Position numbers and translations under genes: made by a program. Below are positions 22,727 through 26,676 of a stretch of 26,676 nucleotides of DNA, one piece after another. Source of the stretch: JAFARZ01 sp035651595 (GTDB lineage: Bacteria > Actinomycetota > Actinomycetes > Streptosporangiales > Streptosporangiaceae); assembly GCA_035651595.1 (NCBI GenBank), contig DASRFJ010000208.1, forward strand, positions 1-26,676, given 5' to 3'. The notes below the pieces were generated by a model, which was not told the origin of the DNA, ran no database searches, and was given only the letters and a program-made list of their open reading frames with translations. How positions within the stretch are numbered: the first letter of the stretch is position 1; the number at the start of each line of letters is the position of its first letter.

Positions 22727-23140
22727 ATGGGCAATATCCGGGTAATCGTGGCGAAGGCGGGCCTGGACGGGCACGATCGCGGCGCCAAGGTCGTGGCCAG
22801 GGCGCTGCGCGACGCCGGCGTCGAGGTCATCTACACCGGCCTGCACCAGACCCCGGAGCAGATCGTGGCCGCCGCCATCCAGGAAGACGTCGACGCGGTC
22901 GGGCTGTCCATCCTGTCCGGCGCGCACATGACCCTGTTCCGCCGGGTCATCGAGCTGCTGCGCGAGCAGGACGCGGCGGACATCGTGGTGTTCGGCGGCG
23001 GGATCATCCCGGACGCCGACATCGACGAGCTCACCGCGATGGGCGTCGCGAAGATCTTCACCCCGGGTGCGTCCACCACCGAGATCGTCGCGTGGGTCAA
23101 CACCGAGTTCGGCCATGAGGTGGCCGGCCAGCAGGCCTGA
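22727..23140 (+). CDS. Stand-alone cobalamin-binding subunit of an acyl-CoA mutase (IcmB/MutB C-terminal type)
   Basis: A 137 aa B12-binding domain. The cobalamin motif DxHxxG is Asp14-Gly-His16-Asp-Arg-Gly19 (the His coordinates cobalt), with LSILSGAH (about 64-71) and VFGGGIIP (about 88-95) for the nucleotide tail. It would pair with a separate large subunit encoded elsewhere, as in isobutyryl-CoA mutase IcmA/IcmB, or methylmalonyl- or ethylmalonyl-CoA mutases. As I recall, a similar small-subunit gene lies near sucCD in Streptomyces. It has GGGAGG at 22715-22720, six bases before ATG. A TAGGCT hexamer at 22687-22692 may be a -10. Which acyl-CoA it serves is not visible here. Confidence 0.92.
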   Translation: MGNIRVIVAKAGLDGHDRGAKVVARALRDAGVEVIYTGLHQTPEQIVAAAIQEDVDAVGLSILSGAHMTLFRRVIELLREQDAADIVVFGGGIIPDADIDELTAMGVAKIFTPGASTTEIVAWVNTEFGHEVAGQQA

Positions 23141-23271
23141 GAGTCACCTCACACGGGTCGGCGCGCGGGGCGGGCGGCGAATGCCGCGTGGCTGAGGCTA
23201 GGCTCAGTGCTGACCGCCACTCGGCGGAAACTCAAGGAAACGCAAACCGTAGAGCGCAGAACGGACCCCCA

Positions 23272-24462
23272 GTGGACCTGTTTGAGTATCAGGCGAAGGA
23301 GCTATTCGCCGAGTACGGCGTCCCGGTGCAGGCGGGCAAGCTCGCCCGCACGGCGGAGGAGGCGCGCGACATCGCGGCGGAGTTCGCCGCCAAAGGCAGC
23401 CCGCTAGTCGTCGTCAAGGCGCAGGTGAAGACCGGCGGGCGCGGCAAGGCGGGCGGCGTTAAGCTGGCCGACGGGCCGGACGAGGCCTACGCCAAGGCGA
23501 GCCAGATCCTCGGGATGGACATCAAGGGTCACACCGTGCACTCGGTGCTGATCGCCGAGGCGACCGACATCGCGGCCGAGTACTACGTGTCGTTCCTGCT
23601 TGACCGGGCGAACCGCACGTTCCTGTCGATCTGCTCGGTGCAGGGCGGCATGGAGATCGAAGAGGTCGCGCACACCAACCCGGAGGCGGTGGCGCGCATC
23701 CCGGTGAACCCGCTGACCGGCGTCGACACGACGAAGGCGCAGGAGATCGTCGCCGCGGGCCGCATCCCGGCCGAGGCGGCCGAAGGCGCGGCGGTCCTCG
23801 TCGAGCGCCTCTGGGCCATGTTCACCGACGAGGACGCCACGCTGGTCGAGGTCAACCCGATGGTGCTCACCCCCGATGGTGACGTGCTCGCCGTCGACGG
23901 CAAGGTCACGCTGGACGACAACGCCGCGTTCCGCCAGGACAGCGCGCGCTTCGCCGACACGACGAACACCGACCCGATCGAGGCCCGCGCCAAGGAGAAG
24001 CACCTCAACTACGTCAAGCTCGACGGCGCGGTCGGCATCATCGGCAACGGCGCGGGCCTGGTCATGTCCACGCTGGACGTGGTCGCCTACGCGGGCGAGC
24101 GGTTCGGCGGGATGAAGCCGGCGAACTTCCTGGACATCGGCGGCGGCGCGTCGGCCGAGGTGATGGCCAACGGCCTGGAGATCGTGCTGTCTGACCCGAG
24201 CGTCCGGTCGGTGTTCGTGAACGTCTTCGGCGGGATCACCGCGTGCGACGCGGTCGCCAACGGCATCGTGTCCGCGATCGGCATGCTGAACGGCCGCGGT
24301 GACAGCGGTGATCCGGTGGGCCGGCCAATAATCGTCCGGCTGGACGGGAACAACGCGATCGAGGGCAGGCGCATCCTCGATGAGGCCGCGATACCGGTGG
24401 TGGAGCGGGTAGACACGATGGACGGCGCCGCCGCGCGCGCGGCCGAGCTAGCAGCGAGGTAA
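23272..24462 (+). CDS. sucC: Succinyl-CoA synthetase (ADP/GTP-forming) beta subunit SucC
   Basis: A 396 aa ATP-grasp subunit of the TCA cycle enzyme that makes ATP or GTP from succinyl-CoA. It begins with the canonical DLFEYQAKELFAEYGVPV. KTGGRGKAGGVKLA and the nucleotide-binding central region follow, then the C-terminal CoA-ligase domain with NFLDIGGGASAEVM and FVNVFGGITACDAVANGI. GTG 23272 is chosen because it puts the first residues at the family start; the open frame extends to 23188 but would add an unrelated extension. The ribosome site is weak. A TAGGCT at 23199-23204 may be part of its promoter. It precedes sucD by three bases. Confidence 0.96.
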   Translation: MDLFEYQAKELFAEYGVPVQAGKLARTAEEARDIAAEFAAKGSPLVVVKAQVKTGGRGKAGGVKLADGPDEAYAKASQILGMDIKGHTVHSVLIAEATDIAAEYYVSFLLDRANRTFLSICSVQGGMEIEEVAHTNPEAVARIPVNPLTGVDTTKAQEIVAAGRIPAEAAEGAAVLVERLWAMFTDEDATLVEVNPMVLTPDGDVLAVDGKVTLDDNAAFRQDSARFADTTNTDPIEARAKEKHLNYVKLDGAVGIIGNGAGLVMSTLDVVAYAGERFGGMKPANFLDIGGGASAEVMANGLEIVLSDPSVRSVFVNVFGGITACDAVANGIVSAIGMLNGRGDSGDPVGRPIIVRLDGNNAIEGRRILDEAAIPVVERVDTMDGAAARAAELAAR

Positions 24463-24465
24463 CCG

Positions 24466-25353
24466 ATGGCCATCTTCCTCACCGCCCAGAGCCGGATCCT
24501 GATCCAGGGCATCACCGGCTCCGAGGGCCGCAAGCACGGCGCGCGGATGATCGCGGCCGGCACGAAGGTCGTCGGCGGCACGAATCCGCGCAAGGCCGGC
24601 CAGACGGTCTCGCTCGATGAGCAGGACGTCCCGGTGTTCGGCACGGTCGCGGACACGATGGCGGCCACCGGCGCGGATGTCTCCGTGGTGTTCGTCCCCG
24701 CGTCCGGCACGAAGGACGCCGTGATCGAGGCCATCGACGCGCAGATCCCGCTCTGCATCGTGATCACCGAAGGCATCCCGGTGCACGACACCGCGGAATT
24801 CTGGGCGTACGCGTCGGCTCGCGGCAACCAGACCAGGATCATCGGGCCGAACTGCCCCGGCGTCGCCTCGCCCGGCAAGTCCAACGCGGGCATCATCCCG
24901 GCGGACATCACCACCGAGGGCCGGATCGGCCTGGTCTCCAAGTCCGGCACGCTGACCTACCAGATGATGTACGAGCTGCGGGACATCGGGTTCTCCACGG
25001 CCGTCGGCATCGGCGGTGACCCGGTGATCGGCACGACGCACATCGACTGCCTGCAAGCCTTCCAGGAGGATCCGGAGACCGATGCGATCGTGATGATCGG
25101 CGAGATCGGCGGCGACGCGGAGGAGCGGGCCGGCGCGTTCATCGAGCAGCACGTGACCAAGCCGGTGGTCGGCTACGTCGCGGGATTCACCGCGCCGGAG
25201 GGCAAGACGATGGGCCACGCCGGCGCGATCATCTCCGGCTCGTCGGGCACCGCGCAGGCCAAGAAGGAAGCGCTGGAGAAGGCCGGTGTCCGCGTCGGCA
25301 AGACCCCTTCAGAGACCGCCAACCTGATCCGCGACATCATGCGCACCCGCTAA
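24466..25353 (+). CDS. sucD: Succinyl-CoA synthetase alpha subunit SucD
   Basis: A 295 aa CoA-binding, phosphohistidine subunit. The N-terminal Rossmann-like CoA domain has IQGITGSEGRKHGARMI (residues 13-29) and GGTNPRKAG. IGPNCPGVASPGKSNAGIIP (126-145) and VSKSGTLTYQM follow. The active-site histidine is His251 in MGHAGAIISGSSGTAQAKKEA. Length is normal. The ATG lies three bases after the sucC stop codon, with GAGGTAA overlapping the stop, so the pair is one coupled unit. Confidence 0.97.
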   Translation: MAIFLTAQSRILIQGITGSEGRKHGARMIAAGTKVVGGTNPRKAGQTVSLDEQDVPVFGTVADTMAATGADVSVVFVPASGTKDAVIEAIDAQIPLCIVITEGIPVHDTAEFWAYASARGNQTRIIGPNCPGVASPGKSNAGIIPADITTEGRIGLVSKSGTLTYQMMYELRDIGFSTAVGIGGDPVIGTTHIDCLQAFQEDPETDAIVMIGEIGGDAEERAGAFIEQHVTKPVVGYVAGFTAPEGKTMGHAGAIISGSSGTAQAKKEALEKAGVRVGKTPSETANLIRDIMRTR

Positions 25354-25413
25354 CTGGGCCCTGGGGCGGCGCGCCTCCGCCGCGACCCGCCCGGCGCTTG
25401 ACAAGATCGGTTT

Positions 25414-26676
25414 GTGAGCGTTTCCCCCGAGGCGCCGCCGGTGGCGGCGCCTCCGGCGCCCGTGGTTCCGCAGCGGCCGCTGGTCGTCACCGGCGGCATC
25501 GCGGCGTGCGCGGCGGCGGCCAGCGGGCTGGCCGTGCTCACCACGCTGACCGCGGTCGGCTGGATCACCGCGCCGCACGTCGGGATCGGGCACGGCCTCG
25601 GCGGGGTGCTGCGCACCGCCGGCCTGCTCTGGCTGGTGGCGCACCACGTGGGCTTCACCGTCCGCGGCGCGGGCCGGATCGGCATGCTGCCGCTCGGCCT
25701 GGTCTGCCTGCCCGGCGCGCTGCTCGCCCTGGCCGGCCGCTGGGTGGTCAGGAACAGCGCGATCACGCGGTTGCGCAACGTCGGGTACGTGGCGGCCGCG
25801 CTCGCGTTCCCGTACGCTCTGCTGGCCGTCGCGCTCGCCGTCGCGACGCGTACCCCGCTGGCCGCCCCCGAACTCTGGCAGGCGGTGCTCGCCTCGTTCC
25901 TGCTGGCGATCGTCGCGGGCGGCCTCGGCGCGGCCCGCGGCCTCGCCTCGTGGTCCAGGCTCGCCGCGCTGATGCCGCCGCGGCCGCGCTCGATCGTGGT
26001 CGGCATGCTCGCCACCGGCGCCATGCTCACCGCCGCCGGCGCGGCGCTGGCCGGCGGGTCGCTCGCGGTGCACGCGCATCAGGTCCGCCTTGCCAGCGAC
26101 GCGCTGTCGGCTGGCCCAGGTGGCTCCGCGCTCCTTCTGCTCGCTCAGCTTGCTTATATCCCGAACGCCGTAATCTGGGCGGTCTCGTACACGCTGGGTC
26201 CCGGATTCGCCTTCGGCACTGGCACGGTGGTGGCACCGACCGGATCGGCGCTCGGCGCCGTGCCGGTGTTCCCGATGCTGGCCGGGCTGCCGGGCGGCGC
26301 CCGGCCGGGCGGGCCAGGCTGGCTGGCGTTCGCTGTGCTCGCCGTGCCGTACCTGGCCGGGGTGTTCGGCGGCATCGTGACCGTGCGCATCGCCCCGACC
26401 GCCATGCTCGAGGCCGCGCCGCTGTGGGGCTTCGCGGCCGGCACCGCGGCTGGGCTGCTCACCGGCGTGGCCGCCGCCTTCGCCGGCGGCCCGCTCGGCA
26501 ACGGCCGGCTCGCCGCGGTCGGCCCGTCCGGCCTCCAGGTCGGCCTCGTCGCGGTCATCGAGGTCGGCGTGATCGCCGCCATCGCGGCCGGCGCGGCCAA
26601 CTGGCTGATCGTCCGCCGCGCCACCCGCGCCTACACCTCCCGCGCCACCCCCGCCCCAGACACCCCTGCCCCCCAC
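25414..26676 (+). CDS. DUF6350 membrane protein (PerM-like, partial at window end)
   Basis: At least 421 aa, open to the last base, so the C-terminus is missing. Strongly hydrophobic with many predicted helices. A diagnostic stretch near residues 245-285 (QLAYIPNAVIWAVSYTLGPG, then FAFGTGTVVAPTGSALG) matches DUF6350 proteins, called cell-division protein PerM in mycobacteria. There it supports divisome function under stress; a similar role here is inferred. GTG 25414 is the first start of the frame after sucD and is 60 bases downstream; later GTGs at 25441 and 25462 are possible. A TTGACA at 25398 is too close to serve as its -35. The opposite strand has a long open frame with no family resemblance. 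Confidence 0.9.
   Translation, partial: MSVSPEAPPVAAPPAPVVPQRPLVVTGGIAACAAAASGLAVLTTLTAVGWITAPHVGIGHGLGGVLRTAGLLWLVAHHVGFTVRGAGRIGMLPLGLVCLPGALLALAGRWVVRNSAITRLRNVGYVAAALAFPYALLAVALAVATRTPLAAPELWQAVLASFLLAIVAGGLGAARGLASWSRLAALMPPRPRSIVVGMLATGAMLTAAGAALAGGSLAVHAHQVRLASDALSAGPGGSALLLLAQLAYIPNAVIWAVSYTLGPGFAFGTGTVVAPTGSALGAVPVFPMLAGLPGGARPGGPGWLAFAVLAVPYLAGVFGGIVTVRIAPTAMLEAAPLWGFAAGTAAGLLTGVAAAFAGGPLGNGRLAAVGPSGLQVGLVAVIEVGVIAAIAAGAANWLIVRRATRAYTSRATPAPDTPAPH

Noticed and set aside
25398..25403. TTGACA as a promoter for the DUF6350 gene
   Set aside because: It is only ten bases before the GTG start, so a matching -10 would fall inside the gene, where none is seen.
25309..26676. 455-codon minus-strand frame at the right edge
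   Set aside because: The plus strand encodes a hydrophobic DUF6350 protein in a frame open to the window end. The minus product is Gly/Arg/Glu-rich, has no domain, and overlaps the end of sucD.

Overview
The window is high-GC actinomycete chromosome, probably from a filamentous soil lineage near Streptosporangiales or Streptomyces. This is inferred from gene content: a complete conservon (CvnABCD), a WhiJ/BldB-type trio (XRE-DUF5753 regulator, DUF397 protein, RsbW-like ATPase), a CO-dehydrogenase-like molybdenum hydroxylase operon, and a pcrA / LCP / B12-binding subunit / sucCD / DUF6350 block like the one I recall around Streptomyces sucCD. Codons are strongly GC-biased at third positions, so many long antisense frames are shadows of real genes.

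Layout. 1-1060: the last codons of rimI, overlapping tsaD (tRNA t6A synthesis). 1144-2625: a serine carboxypeptidase-like S10 protein. 2626-3065: a convergent gap with the first copy of an 83-bp structured repeat. 3066-8231 (minus): coxS-coxL-coxM, then coxG and a nitroreductase-like gene; CoxL carries the form II loop AYRGAGR. A perfect 15-bp hairpin separates coxM from coxG. 8232-8624: a divergent control region with repeats and a possible 36-46 aa small ORF. 8625-10190: an APC permease ended by a textbook terminator. 10245-12535: XRE-DUF5753 and DUF397 genes (minus) and a divergent RsbW-like ATPase (plus). 12549-16992 (minus): cvnA-cvnB-cvnC-cvnD. 17278-19518: pcrA, probably leaderless. 19519-19806: a GTTGCC microsatellite and the second repeat copy. 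19807-20952 (minus): a proline-rich membrane protein. 21082-25353 (plus): LCP protein, B12-binding mutase subunit, sucC and sucD. 25414 to the end: a DUF6350 (PerM-like) membrane protein running off the window.

How it fits together. The cox genes would form a cytoplasmic molybdenum-iron-sulfur-flavin hydroxylase whose substrate need not be CO. The trio and the conservon are both signalling modules tied in other actinomycetes to development and antibiotic control; here they lie tail to tail with a 13-bp gap. The right end is housekeeping: DNA repair helicase, cell-wall polymer ligation, propionate or branched acyl-CoA carbon entry, and succinyl-CoA synthetase.

The most novel-looking signal is the 83-bp repeat (68 of 83 positions identical, no gaps, three nested inverted repeats), present twice in the same orientation and both times between convergent genes. 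No CRISPR, transposase, rRNA or tRNA gene was seen.
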